DNA from: Candidatus Olsenella pullistercoris
GTDB lineage: Bacteria; Actinomycetota; Coriobacteriia; Coriobacteriales; Atopobiaceae
Assembly (NCBI GenBank): GCA_019116525.1
Contig: DXBM01000067.1
Location: 1-64,000 of the forward strand
Reading direction: 5' to 3'
DNA: 64,000 bases
Shown here: positions 51,426 through 59,609 of the stretch, one piece after another
Layout: every line of letters begins with the position of its first letter
Position numbering within the stretch: the stretch's first letter is position 1
Notes under the pieces: model-generated
Databases searched by the model: none
Told to the model about the DNA's origin: nothing
Seen by the model: only the letters and a program-made list of their open reading frames with translations
Program-made: the position numbers and the translations under genes

Positions 51426-52501
51426 TGGCCGAGAAGGACGTGGCGCCCGAGCTCACCCTTGAGCGCGTCAACGCCGCCCCCGCGCAGACGTGGAACCGCC
51501 TGCGCACGAACGACGTCACCCTCACGGTGCCCGCGCGCGACCGCAGGGGCGACGTGCGCTTCTCGCTCCCCCGCCTCTTCGAGGGCGTGGCGTGCGGCAT
51601 GGGGCCCGAGGTCACGAGCTGGGTCGAGTCCCAGGCCACGGACTCCCGCTACGTTGAGGTCTCGCGCGGCGAGAGGCGCGAGGAGCCGATCGTGGTGAGC
51701 GTGGGCGCCGGCGCCAACGAGGCGGCCGACACCGGCGTGCTGGTTCGGGAGGGCGCCGAGGTCACCATCGTCGTGGCTGCCGGCGCGGGCGAGAAGGACG
51801 ACGAGGACGCCGGCACCTCCGCCTCCCTCCTGCGCGTGATCGCCGAGCGTGGCGCCCGCGTGCACCTGCACGAGTACGTGGGCGTGGGCGCGGCCCAGCA
51901 GCACCTCGAGAGCGTGGGCATCACCTGCGAGCGCGACGCGCGCGTCGACGTGCACCAGTACCTGCTCGGCGGCGGCACCGTGGCGCTGGGCTTTGCCTGC
52001 GACCTCGCCGGAGAGCGGGCCCGGGTGGACCTGTCCTGCCGCTACCACGCCGGTGGCACGGAGGTGCTTGACATCAACGAGGTCGTGCGGCAGCGCGGAC
52101 GCAAGACGCGCTCCGAGCTCGGCTACAACGGCGTGCTCGAGGACGCTGCCAAGAAGAGCCTGCGCACCACGATCGACCTCGTCCACGGCGCCAAGGGCGC
52201 CCAGGGCAACGAGGCGGAGACCGTGCTCGTGCTCGGCGACGACGTGGTCAACAAGACGCTGCCCACGATCCTGTGCGACGAGGACGACGTTGCCGGCAAC
52301 CACGGGGCCACGATCGGCTCGGTGAGCCCCGAGCAGCTCGCCTACCTCGCCGACCGCGGCCTCTTCCGCGCCGACGCGGAGCGCCTCTTCGTGAGCGCCC
52401 TCTACGAGGACGCCCTCATGCACGCGCCCTGCGCCGAGGCGCGCGCCGTCGTGGAAAATGATACGAAGGGACAGTCCCTTCGTATCATCGAGGAGGCGTG
52501 A
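51422..52501 (+). CDS. sufD: Fe-S cluster assembly protein SufD
   Basis: A 359-residue SufD, the partner of SufB in the SufBCD scaffold. Family features are the right-handed helix core with SVGITCERDARVDVHQYLLGG and HAGGTEVLDINEVVRQRGRK, and the C-terminal VLCDEDD region written here ILCDEDDVAGNHGATIGS with LFVSALYEDAL. An ATG overlaps the sufB stop; a second ATG follows directly. The last 16 residues or so (VENDTKGQSLRIIEEA) are translated from an inserted 31-base palindrome, not from ancestral sufD. Confidence 0.94.
   Translation: MMAEKDVAPELTLERVNAAPAQTWNRLRTNDVTLTVPARDRRGDVRFSLPRLFEGVACGMGPEVTSWVESQATDSRYVEVSRGERREEPIVVSVGAGANEAADTGVLVREGAEVTIVVAAGAGEKDDEDAGTSASLLRVIAERGARVHLHEYVGVGAAQQHLESVGITCERDARVDVHQYLLGGGTVALGFACDLAGERARVDLSCRYHAGGTEVLDINEVVRQRGRKTRSELGYNGVLEDAAKKSLRTTIDLVHGAKGAQGNEAETVLVLGDDVVNKTLPTILCDEDDVAGNHGATIGSVSPEQLAYLADRGLFRADAERLFVSALYEDALMHAPCAEARAVVENDTKGQSLRIIEEA
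52458..52488. repeat. Palindrome family H inside sufD: 15-bp perfect arms
   Basis: ATGATACGAAGGGAC (52458-52472) and GTCCCTTCGTATCAT (52474-52488) are exact complements around one A. The GAAGGGACAGTCCCTTC core resembles the RAYT-linked REPs. It lies in the last codons of sufD, twelve bases before the sufS start, so a hairpin here might also modulate sufS translation. Confidence 0.88.
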
Positions 52502-53736
52502 TGGACGTCCAGCAGAACCCGTACCGCGCCGACTTCCCGCTGCTCGCTTCGCACCCCGAGATCGCGTTTCTCGACAGCGCGGCCACCGCGCAGCGCCCCG
52601 CATGCGTCCTCGACGCCCAGCGCCGCTTCTACGAGACCATGAACGCCAACCCGCTGCGCGGCCTCTACAGCCTCTCCGTGGCGGCAACCGCGGCCATTGC
52701 CGACGTGCGCGCGCAGCTCGCCGCGCTCATTGGCGCGCCCGACGCCCGCGACGTGGTCTTCTGCCGCAACACAAGCGAGGCACTGAACCTCGTGGCTAAG
52801 TCGTTCTCCCCCCTCGTGCTCGGCCCCGGCGACGAGGTGGCCATCACGGTCATGGAGCACCACTCCAACCTCATCCCGTGGCAGGAGGCCTGCCGCGCCG
52901 CAGGCGCACGCCTCGTCTACCTCTATCCCGAGAAGGACGGCACGCTCACCGACGCCGAGATCGCCGAGAAGGTTGGCGCGCGCACCAAGATCGTCTCGGC
53001 CGCGCACGTCTCCAACGTCATGGGGTGCGAGCTGCCCGTTCGCAAGCTCGCCGACGCCGCGCACGCTGTGGGAGCGGTCATGGTGGTCGACGCCGCGCAG
53101 TCCGTACCGCACATGCGCGTTGACGTGAGCGAGCTCGGCGCCGACTTCCTGGCCTTCTCCGGCCACAAGGCGCTTGGCCCGATGGGCGTAGGCGTGCTCT
53201 GGGGCCGCCACGACCTTCTCGACCAGATGCCCCCGATGCTCACCGGCGGCGAGATGATCGACTCCGTGCGCGAGCAGGACGCCACCTGGGCGCCCGTTCC
53301 CGAGAAGTTCGAGGCGGGCACGCAGGACGCCGCCGGCATCTACGCCACCGGCGCCGCGCTCTCCTACCTCACCGAGACCGTGGGGCTCGACGCGGTGGCG
53401 GAGCGCGAGGCCGCGCTCGTGTCCCATGCCGTCGCGCGCCTCACCGAGCTTGGCTTCGTTGACCTCATCGGCCCTGAGGACCCCGCGCGCCGCCACGGCG
53501 TCGTCAGCTTCAACGTGCGCGGCGTGCACCCGCACGACGTGGCGAGCATCCTCGACGCGTCCGGCGTCTGCATCCGCGCCGGGCACCACTGCGCGCAGCC
53601 GCTGCTCGCCTGGCTCGGCGTGGAGAACCTCGCCTGCTGCCGCGCGAGCCTCGCGTTCTACAACGACACGTCCGACGTCGACCGCCTCGCGGACGGCCTG
53701 GCCCGAGTCTGGGGGATCTTCCATGGAAGCAACTGA
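52501..53736 (+). CDS. sufS: Cysteine desulfurase SufS
   Basis: A 411-residue PLP enzyme that takes sulfur from cysteine as a persulfide. It begins YRADFPLLASHPEIAFLDSAATAQRP, has PLP lysine in FSGHKALGPMGVG and catalytic Cys in IRAGHHCAQPLLAWLG, the type II (SufS) pattern. The sulfur is passed to SufU. ATG at 52501 overlaps the last base of the sufD stop; GAGGAGG is upstream. The gene ends inside sufU (14-base overlap). Confidence 0.96.
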   Translation: MDVQQNPYRADFPLLASHPEIAFLDSAATAQRPACVLDAQRRFYETMNANPLRGLYSLSVAATAAIADVRAQLAALIGAPDARDVVFCRNTSEALNLVAKSFSPLVLGPGDEVAITVMEHHSNLIPWQEACRAAGARLVYLYPEKDGTLTDAEIAEKVGARTKIVSAAHVSNVMGCELPVRKLADAAHAVGAVMVVDAAQSVPHMRVDVSELGADFLAFSGHKALGPMGVGVLWGRHDLLDQMPPMLTGGEMIDSVREQDATWAPVPEKFEAGTQDAAGIYATGAALSYLTETVGLDAVAEREAALVSHAVARLTELGFVDLIGPEDPARRHGVVSFNVRGVHPHDVASILDASGVCIRAGHHCAQPLLAWLGVENLACCRASLAFYNDTSDVDRLADGLARVWGIFHGSN

Positions 53737-54163
53737 CCTCTACAACGCGGCGTTCATGGACCACGTCTCGCATCCCGACTACAAGTACCCGATGGAGGAC
53801 GCGGACTGCAGCCATGAGGGCGTGAACCCCTCCTGCGGCGACGAGCTCACGTTCTCCGTGCGCTTCGCCGAGGACGGCACCATCGACGAGGCGGCGTTCA
53901 CGGGGCACGGCTGCGCCATCTCGCAGGCGAGCGCCGACATCATGAGCGACCTCATGATCGGGAAGACGCCCGAGGAGGCGCGCGAGCTCTGTGCCCTCTT
54001 CATGCGCATGGTCCGGGGCGAGGAGACCGATGAGGCCGCGCTCGACGCGCTCGAGGACGGCGTGCTGCTGCGCGACATCGCCCACATGCCGGCGCGCGTG
54101 AAGTGCGCCGAGCTGGCCTGGCGCACCCTCGACGAGATGCTCGCCGGGCGCGAGGGACACTGA
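53723..54163 (+). CDS. sufU: Zinc-dependent sulfur transferase SufU
   Basis: A 146-residue IscU-like protein of the SufU subgroup, which accepts sulfur from SufS. The zinc-binding cysteines are in NPSCGDEL, FTGHGCAISQASAD and ARVKCAELAW; the insertion between the last two, typical of SufU, is present. It starts within sufS. After its stop come three bases and then a family B repeat, which ends the operon's core. Confidence 0.95.
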   Translation: MEATDLYNAAFMDHVSHPDYKYPMEDADCSHEGVNPSCGDELTFSVRFAEDGTIDEAAFTGHGCAISQASADIMSDLMIGKTPEEARELCALFMRMVRGEETDEAALDALEDGVLLRDIAHMPARVKCAELAWRTLDEMLAGREGH

Positions 54164-54165
54164 TC

Positions 54166-54237
54166 AAGCCTGTCCCCTTTTCTCAGAGAAAGGGGGACGT
54201 GGTTTTTCTCTCTGAAAGAAAAACCACGTCCCCAATT
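54166..54237. repeat. Palindromic repeat family B, copy 2
   Basis: Arms GGGGACGTGGTTTTTC (54193-54208) and GAAAAACCACGTCCCC (54218-54233) are a perfect 16-base pair with a nine-base loop. Before them stands AAGCCTGTCCCCTTTTCTCA, the same neighbour seen in copy 1. It separates sufU from the Rrf2 gene. Confidence 0.85.
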
Positions 54238-54266
54238 AACACCAATTTACAGACGGAGGTGATGAG

Positions 54267-54719
54267 ATGGCCGGGATGTTCTCGACGAAGGGGATGTACG
54301 CGCTGCGCGCGATGGCAGACCTCGCGTGCCATGACGGCTGGGTCTCGCTCGGCGACGTCGCGCGGCGCCAGCACATCTCGCGCAAGTACCTCGAGCAGGT
54401 CATCTCCCTCATGCACAAGGCCGGCTACGTTGAGAGCCAGCGCGGCAAGGGCGGCGGGTACAAGCTCACGCGCGCCCCGGAGGACTACACGCTCGGCGAG
54501 CTCCTCCGCGCGGCCGAGGGGTCGCTTGCGCCCGTGAGCTGCCTCGACTGCACCAACGAGGAGATCTGCCCGCAGGTCGGCACCTGCCCCACCGTGGGCG
54601 TCTGGCGCGACCTCGGCCGCGTGACGGCCAGCTACCTCGACTCCAAGACCCTCGCCGACCTCGTGCGCGACCCCGAGGCAGACGCCGAGGCCGGCCCGTG
54701 CACGGCCCGGCCGATCTAG
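54267..54719 (+). CDS. Rrf2-family regulator with Fe-S-type cysteines
   Basis: A 150-residue winged-helix regulator of the Rrf2/IscR group. The HTH is LGDVARRQHISRKYLEQVISLMHKAG and the wing is RGKGGGYKLTR. Cysteines CLDCTNEEICPQVGTC fit a [2Fe-2S] or [4Fe-4S] site, so it probably senses Fe-S status. It lies at the 3' end of the suf genes, behind a family B hairpin, and is the likely controller of suf. GGAGGTGATGAG precedes the ATG (a strong site). Confidence 0.92.
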   Translation: MAGMFSTKGMYALRAMADLACHDGWVSLGDVARRQHISRKYLEQVISLMHKAGYVESQRGKGGGYKLTRAPEDYTLGELLRAAEGSLAPVSCLDCTNEEICPQVGTCPTVGVWRDLGRVTASYLDSKTLADLVRDPEADAEAGPCTARPI

Positions 54720-54751
54720 CGGAGCGCCTGGCCCGCAGCCCCCTGAGCTCA

Positions 54752-54866
54752 TAGTCCCTCCCAAGCCGACGTTTTTCTCGCCGATCTGTTGGTTTGGGAG
54801 GGTTCAGCTAGCTTAGTCCCTCTTGAACCTACGTTTCCCTCCCCAGAATGTAGGTTTGGGAGGGAG
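54752..54866. repeat. Repeat family G, copy 1: double hairpin around AGCTAGCTTA
   Basis: The first hairpin is GTCCCTCCCAAGCCGAC against GTTGGTTTGGGAGGG. Then comes the centre TTCAGCTAGCTTA, then the second hairpin CCCTCTTGAACCTACG against GTAGGTTTGGGAGGGAG. Copy 2 at 58588-58699 is turned the other way but has the same order. It stands between the Rrf2 gene and the fba terminator. Confidence 0.85.
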
Positions 54867-54894
54867 CAAGGCCTGGCGAGAAGAACCTCGCGGC

Positions 54895-54938
54895 CGAGAA
54901 AGGCGCCCGGCCCCGCACGCTGCGGAACCGGGCGCCTA
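54895..54938 (-). terminator. Rho-independent terminator of fba
   Basis: Read on the minus strand, AGGCGCCCGG pairs with CCGGGCGCCT with CGCA/TGCG inside, followed by TTCTCGG. It begins 31 bases after the fba stop codon. Confidence 0.8.
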
Positions 54939-54968
54939 CGTTAGCGCTGGGGCTCTGTGGCCTGCTCG

Positions 54969-55841
54969 CTAGTTCCAGCCCTTGCCGTCAGAGCCGAACT
55001 GGAGCATGAGCTCCTTCGTGCGGTCCTTGATGGCGTCGCGGCCGGGCTTGAGGAGCTTGCGCGGGTCGTAGCCCTTGCCGTCGAGGTCCTTGCCGGCCTC
55101 GATGTAGGCGCGGGTGGCCTTGGCAAAGGCGAGCTGGAGGTCGGTGTTGATGTTGAGCTTGCAGATGCCGAGGGTGATGGCCTTGTTGATCTGCTCGACG
55201 GGGATGCCGGTGCCGCCGTGAAGCACGAGCGGGAGGTCGCCGGTCAGGGCCTTGATCTCGCCGAGGCGCTCGAAGGACAGGCCCTCCCAGTTGTCCGGGT
55301 AGATGCCGTGGATGTTGCCGATGCCGCAGGCAAGGAAGTCAACGCCCAGGTCGGCGATAGCCTTGCACTGCTCGGGATCGGCCAGCTCGCCCTTGGAGGC
55401 AACGCCGTCCTCGACGCCGCCGATGCCGCCGACCTCGGCCTCGACCGAGATGCCCTTGGCGTGGGCGGCCTTGACGACCTCAGCCGTGCGCTCGAGGTTG
55501 ATCTCGAAGCTGGCCTCGTGGGAGCCGTCGTACATGACGGAGGTGAAGCCAGCCTCGATGCACTTGAAGACGTCCTCGTAGGTGCCGTGGTCGAGGTGTA
55601 GGGCAACGGGCACGGTGATGCCCTTGTCCTCAACGAGCTGCTTCACGATGTCGGCGCAGACCTTGTAGCTGCCCTGCCACTTGGCGGCGCCGCTCGTGCA
55701 CTGGATGATGACCGGGGACTGGAGCTCCTCGGCGGCGTCGAGGATAGAGGACGCCCACTCGAGGTTGTTGGTGTTGAACGCACCGATGGCGTAGTGGCCC
55801 TTCTCGGCGCTCTTGAGCATGGCGGTTGCGTTAACGAGCAT
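54969..55841 (-). CDS. fba: Class II fructose-1,6-bisphosphate aldolase
   Basis: A 290-residue zinc-dependent aldolase of glycolysis. Zinc ligands are in ALHLDHGTYED, CGIGNIHGIYPD and VLHGGTGIP, with SVEAEVGGIGGVEDG and the phosphate loop NINTDLQLAF at the end. Length is normal for the short class IIb/gatY-like form; gatY tagatose activity cannot be excluded. GGGAGG precedes the ATG. It is monocistronic with its own terminator. Confidence 0.93.
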   Translation of the reverse strand: MLVNATAMLKSAEKGHYAIGAFNTNNLEWASSILDAAEELQSPVIIQCTSGAAKWQGSYKVCADIVKQLVEDKGITVPVALHLDHGTYEDVFKCIEAGFTSVMYDGSHEASFEINLERTAEVVKAAHAKGISVEAEVGGIGGVEDGVASKGELADPEQCKAIADLGVDFLACGIGNIHGIYPDNWEGLSFERLGEIKALTGDLPLVLHGGTGIPVEQINKAITLGICKLNINTDLQLAFAKATRAYIEAGKDLDGKGYDPRKLLKPGRDAIKDRTKELMLQFGSDGKGWN

Positions 55842-56079
55842 GTTGACCTCCCAGTGTGTCTGGACCCGCTGAACAAGACCTGCTCCTCTATGATACCTCC
55901 ACAGGGCCGGCGACGTCGCGACGTGGAATCAATTTCAGCGCGGGCGCGCCGCCGGGCCCGCCCGTCGCGAGCCGCCCCTGGCGACGTTGTTGGGTCTTCG
56001 TGTTGTTTGCCGCGCGCCGTCGCACGAGGCGCGCGAGGGGGTAGCGTCTTTGTGGCAGGGCGAGAGAGGAAGGGAGCGC

Positions 56080-56961
56080 ATGGGCGAGACAAGCGAGCAG
56101 CGCAGCAAGGGCCTTTTGGGAGACGTCTCGGTCTCCCAGGTGCTTGCGACCGGCCTTGCGGCGGCCACGTCGTTCGCGCTCTCGGCGCAGATCGGCATCG
56201 CGGGCTCGATCATCGGCGCGGTGCTCGGCGCCGTGGCGTCAAGCGTGGCCACGCAGGTCTACCGCGGCATTCTCTCCGCGTCAGCCGAGAAGCTCCGCGC
56301 GCTCGGGGAGTCAGGAGGCAACGCGGACGAGGCGCCTCGCAAGGAGGGGTCCATCTCCGGGCGGGCGCGCGTAGAGGAGCGCGCCGCCTCGGGCACGCCG
56401 ATCGCCCCGCAGGAGGTCATCGACGCCGCGCACGAGCGTGCCCAGGCCCGCCTGCGCCGGCGCGTGGCGCTCGTGGCCGCAGCCACGGGCATCGCCGCGG
56501 TCCTCGCCTTCGCGCTCGTGGTCAGCATGGCAACGAACGGCGAGGGCATCGGCCCCTCCTCGGCACCGAGCGCGCCCGCCGCTCAGGACGAGCCCGCCGC
56601 ACCCGAGCAGGACACGAGCGAGCCCGCAGACTCCGGTGCGGGGACCTCCGACCAGTCGCAGGGCCAGACGGACGATCAGGCGGACCAGTCGCAGGGCCAG
56701 GCGGACCAGTCGCAGGACGGGACGGACGACCAGGCCGAGCAGCCGCAGGACCAGAGCCAGAGCCAAGATCAGACTCAGGACCAGGGCACCTCCAGCCCCG
56801 ACGACAGCGTGAGCTCCCCCACCGATGACTCCCTGGCGGACGGCAACGGAACCGCCCAGGGCGACGGCTCCCAGGGGGAGTCTGACACGAGCGCGGGGGC
56901 GCAGGGGAGCACCGAGGGCAGCTCGAGCTCCTCTGCCGGCACCGGGCAGACGCAGAGCTGA
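56080..56961 (+). CDS. Membrane-anchored protein with Gln/Asp/Ser-rich tail, unknown
   Basis: A 293-residue protein. Residues 18-60 form one or two hydrophobic helices rich in Ala and Gly (VLATGLAAATSFALSAQIG). A second segment lies at about 133-152 (RRVALVAAATGIAAVLAFAL), preceded by basic residues. From about 160 to the end it is a low-complexity tail of Gln, Asp, Ser, Gly and Thr with repeats of DQSQGQ. The tail is likely outside the cell. GAAGGGAG precedes the ATG. The function is unknown; such tails are seen in wall-spanning proteins. Confidence 0.7.
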   Translation: MGETSEQRSKGLLGDVSVSQVLATGLAAATSFALSAQIGIAGSIIGAVLGAVASSVATQVYRGILSASAEKLRALGESGGNADEAPRKEGSISGRARVEERAASGTPIAPQEVIDAAHERAQARLRRRVALVAAATGIAAVLAFALVVSMATNGEGIGPSSAPSAPAAQDEPAAPEQDTSEPADSGAGTSDQSQGQTDDQADQSQGQADQSQDGTDDQAEQPQDQSQSQDQTQDQGTSSPDDSVSSPTDDSLADGNGTAQGDGSQGESDTSAGAQGSTEGSSSSSAGTGQTQS

Positions 56962-57053
56962 GCGCCCGAGCTCGCCTCCCGCCTCGGCGCGCTTTCCGCC
57001 GCGCGGGCGAGCGGGTAGAATCAATCCGGCACAGACCCTAGGAAAGGAGCCCC

Positions 57054-58466
57054 ATGGAGCGTCCGAACGCTTGGAAGGACTACACCCCCGAGCAGCTCGA
57101 CGAGCTGCACTACCTCTGCGAGGGCTACAAGGCCTTCATCTCCGACAACAAGACCGAGCGCGAGTGCTGCGCCGCGGCGGTCAGCATGGCCGAGGAGGCC
57201 GGCTACGCGAGCCTCGCCGACCGCATCGCCTCCGGCGAGCCGCTGCGCCCCGGCGACAAGGTCTACGCCGTCAACCGCGGCAAGAGCCTCATGCTGCTGC
57301 ACCTGGGCACCGAGCCGCTCGAGCGCGGCGTCAACATCCTCGGCGCCCACATCGACTCGCCGCGCCTCGACGTCAAGCAGGACCCCGTCGAGGAGAGAAA
57401 CGAGCTCGTCACGCTCGACACGCACTACTACGGCGGCGTCAAGAAGTACCAGTGGGTCACCATGCCGCTCGCGATCCACGGCGTCGTGGCCAAGAAGGAC
57501 GGCTCCGTCGTGCCCGTGGTGATCGGCGAGGACGAGGACGACCCGGTCTTCTGCATCTCCGACCTGCTCCCCCACCTGGGCTCCCAGCAGATGGGCAAGA
57601 AGGCGTCCGAGGTGATCGAGGGCGAGATGCTCGACGTCCTTGTCGGCAACAGGCCGATTGCGGTGGACCTCGCCGAGGGCGCCGAGAAGGACGAGGAGGC
57701 GGAGAAGTCGCCGGTCAAGGCCGGCGTGCTCGCCATCCTGCGCGACACGCTCGGCATCGAGGAGGAGGACCTGCTCTCCGCCGAGCTTGAGATCGTGCCC
57801 GCCGGCGCGGCGCGCGACCTGGGCCTGGACCGCTCGATGATCCTCGGCTACGGCCAGGACGACCGCTCCTGCGCCTACACGAGCCTCGTGGCGCAGCTCG
57901 ACGCCGAGGCCCCCGCGCGCACGGCCGTCTGCCTGCTCGTGGACAAGGAGGAGATCGGCTCCGTGGGCGCCACCGGCATGACGAGCCACTTCTTCGAGGA
58001 CACCATGGCCGAGGTGCTCGAGCTTGCCGGCCAGTCGGGCCCGCTCGCGCTGCGGCGCTGCCTCGCGGCGTCCAACATGCTCTCGAGCGACGTCTCGGCC
58101 GGCTTCGACCCCACCTTCGCGAGCGTCTTCGAGCCGAAGAACTCCGCGTACCTGGGCCACGGCCTCGCGTTCAACAAGTACACCGGCAGCCGCGGCAAGT
58201 CGGGCTCCAACGACGCCGACGCCGAGTACGTGGCCACCATCCGCCGCGTCATGGACGAGGGCGGCGTGCACTTCCAGACCGCTGAGCTCGGCAAGGTCGA
58301 CGCGGGCGGCGGCGGCACGATCGCCTACATCCTCGCCACCTACGGCATGAACGTGATCGACTGCGGCGTGCCCGTGCTCTCCATGCACGCGCCGTGGGAG
58401 GCCACGAGCAAGGCCGACATCTACGAGGCGTACCGCGGCTACCAGGAGTTCCTCAAGCTCGCGTAG
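57054..58466 (+). CDS. M18-family aminopeptidase
   Basis: A 470-residue zinc aminopeptidase of the aspartyl/M18 family (Ape1/PepC-like). Metal ligands and catalytic residues are in ILGAHIDSPRLD, DKEEIGSVGATG and VPVLSMHAPWE, with YGQDDRSCAYTS typical of the family. It releases N-terminal, often acidic, residues from peptides in the cytoplasm, as a large dodecamer. AAAGGAGCCCC precedes the ATG. It is followed by a strong terminator and family G repeat. Confidence 0.93.
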   Translation: MERPNAWKDYTPEQLDELHYLCEGYKAFISDNKTERECCAAAVSMAEEAGYASLADRIASGEPLRPGDKVYAVNRGKSLMLLHLGTEPLERGVNILGAHIDSPRLDVKQDPVEERNELVTLDTHYYGGVKKYQWVTMPLAIHGVVAKKDGSVVPVVIGEDEDDPVFCISDLLPHLGSQQMGKKASEVIEGEMLDVLVGNRPIAVDLAEGAEKDEEAEKSPVKAGVLAILRDTLGIEEEDLLSAELEIVPAGAARDLGLDRSMILGYGQDDRSCAYTSLVAQLDAEAPARTAVCLLVDKEEIGSVGATGMTSHFFEDTMAEVLELAGQSGPLALRRCLAASNMLSSDVSAGFDPTFASVFEPKNSAYLGHGLAFNKYTGSRGKSGSNDADAEYVATIRRVMDEGGVHFQTAELGKVDAGGGGTIAYILATYGMNVIDCGVPVLSMHAPWEATSKADIYEAYRGYQEFLKLA

Positions 58467-58491
58467 AAGGCGCTCCCCCCTCCGCTGCAAC

Positions 58492-58527
58492 AGACGCCCC
58501 CGCAGAAGCGCTGCGGGGGCGTCTTTT
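58492..58527 (+). terminator. Rho-independent terminator of the M18 aminopeptidase gene
   Basis: GACGCCCCCGCAG pairs with CTGCGGGGGCGTC around AAGCG and is followed by TTTTTG. It starts 26 bases after the stop codon. Confidence 0.92.
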
Positions 58528-58587
58528 TGTTGCGGGAGCGTGCGGGATCCGCTGGACGGGCGGACGTTCTTCTCGCCGCGGGCGAAT

Positions 58588-58699
58588 CTCCCTCCCAAAC
58601 CTACGGAAGTCGCGCCAAAGCGTAGGTCCGGGCGGCATTAAGCTAGCTGAACCCTCCCAAACCTACACTCCGGCGAGAAAACCGTTGGTTTGGGAGGGG
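58588..58699. repeat. Repeat family G, copy 2, opposite orientation
   Basis: CTCCCTCCCAAACCTACG faces CGTAGGTCCGGGCGG, then comes the centre TTAAGCTAGCTGAACCCTCC, then CCCTCCCAAACCTACA faces GTTGGTTTGGGAGGGG. The centre is the reverse complement of that in copy 1, with GGGAGGGTTCAGCTAGCTTA conserved. It lies between convergent genes. Confidence 0.85.
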
Positions 58700-58727
58700 C
58701 TAACCCCACCGAGCGACAGCCCACCCC

Positions 58728-59606
58728 TTAGCCGAGAAGGGCCATGACCTCGCGCTTGGCAGTAAGGTACTCGTCGGTGAGCTCGAAGTTCTCGCTGGCA
58801 ACACGGTTCACAGAGACGGTGCCTGCCACGTGGCTCGGCTCGCCGGCGGCAGGGGCGCCTGAGAGCACGTAGATGCGACTCGACATGGAGACGGCCTCGT
58901 CCACGTCGTGCGTGATCACGAGCGCCGAGAGCCCCAGCTCCGCGGCCACCTCAACGAACCACTGGCGCACCTCGGTGCGTGTGATCGCGTCGAGCGCGGA
59001 GAACGGCTCGTCCAAAAGCGTCACGTCCGCGCCCATGAGGTAGGTGCGCAGAAACGCCGCGCGCTGACGCATGCCGCCAGACAGCTCGCTCGGCCACTTG
59101 AGCTCGCAGCCGGCGAGGCCGAAGCGCTCGAAGAGCGGCTCTGCCTTGGCGCGCGCCTCGGAGCGCCGCGCGCCCGCGAGCACGAGCGGCAGGCAGACGT
59201 TGTCGATGATGCGGCGGCTCGGGAGCAGCAGGTCCTTCTGGAGCATGTAGCTCACGCGGCCCGGACGCCCGGTCACGTCCTCCCCGCGGAGAAGGACGCG
59301 ACCGGACATCGGCGTGGTGAGGCCGGCGAGGGCGTGCAGGATGGTCGTCTTGCCGCAGCCGGAGCGGCCAACGAGGCAACAAACCTCGCCAGAGGCAACT
59401 TCGACGTTGATGTCACGGACCACGACATGCTCCTGGTCCCATGACAGCGTCAACCTCTGCGCCTCAAGCGCGGGGGCTCCCGTCCCGCCGGGGTGGCGAG
59501 AAGATCCGGCGCTCAGACAGTCCTCGCCGCGCGAAGGGCGCGCGCCTGCGGAACTCGCGGCGGACCTTCTCGCCTCCCCTGCCACGCTTTTCTCGCCAGC
59601 TGCCAT
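58728..59606 (-). CDS. ABC ATPase for thiamine-precursor uptake (ThiZ-like)
   Basis: A 292-residue ATPase of the nitrate/taurine/thiamine-precursor type. Walker A is GRSGCGKTT, signature LSGGMRQRAAFLRTY and Walker B VTLLDEPFSALDAIT, then VITHDVDEAVSMS. The first 50 residues or so are a disordered-looking extension rich in Ala, Ser and Gly; the domain proper begins at ALEAQRLTLSWD. It starts four bases after the binding-protein stop. It is the last gene of the TPP-riboswitch operon. Confidence 0.92.
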   Translation of the reverse strand: MAAGEKSVAGEARRSAASSAGARPSRGEDCLSAGSSRHPGGTGAPALEAQRLTLSWDQEHVVVRDINVEVASGEVCCLVGRSGCGKTTILHALAGLTTPMSGRVLLRGEDVTGRPGRVSYMLQKDLLLPSRRIIDNVCLPLVLAGARRSEARAKAEPLFERFGLAGCELKWPSELSGGMRQRAAFLRTYLMGADVTLLDEPFSALDAITRTEVRQWFVEVAAELGLSALVITHDVDEAVSMSSRIYVLSGAPAAGEPSHVAGTVSVNRVASENFELTDEYLTAKREVMALLG

Positions 59607-59609
59607 GCG

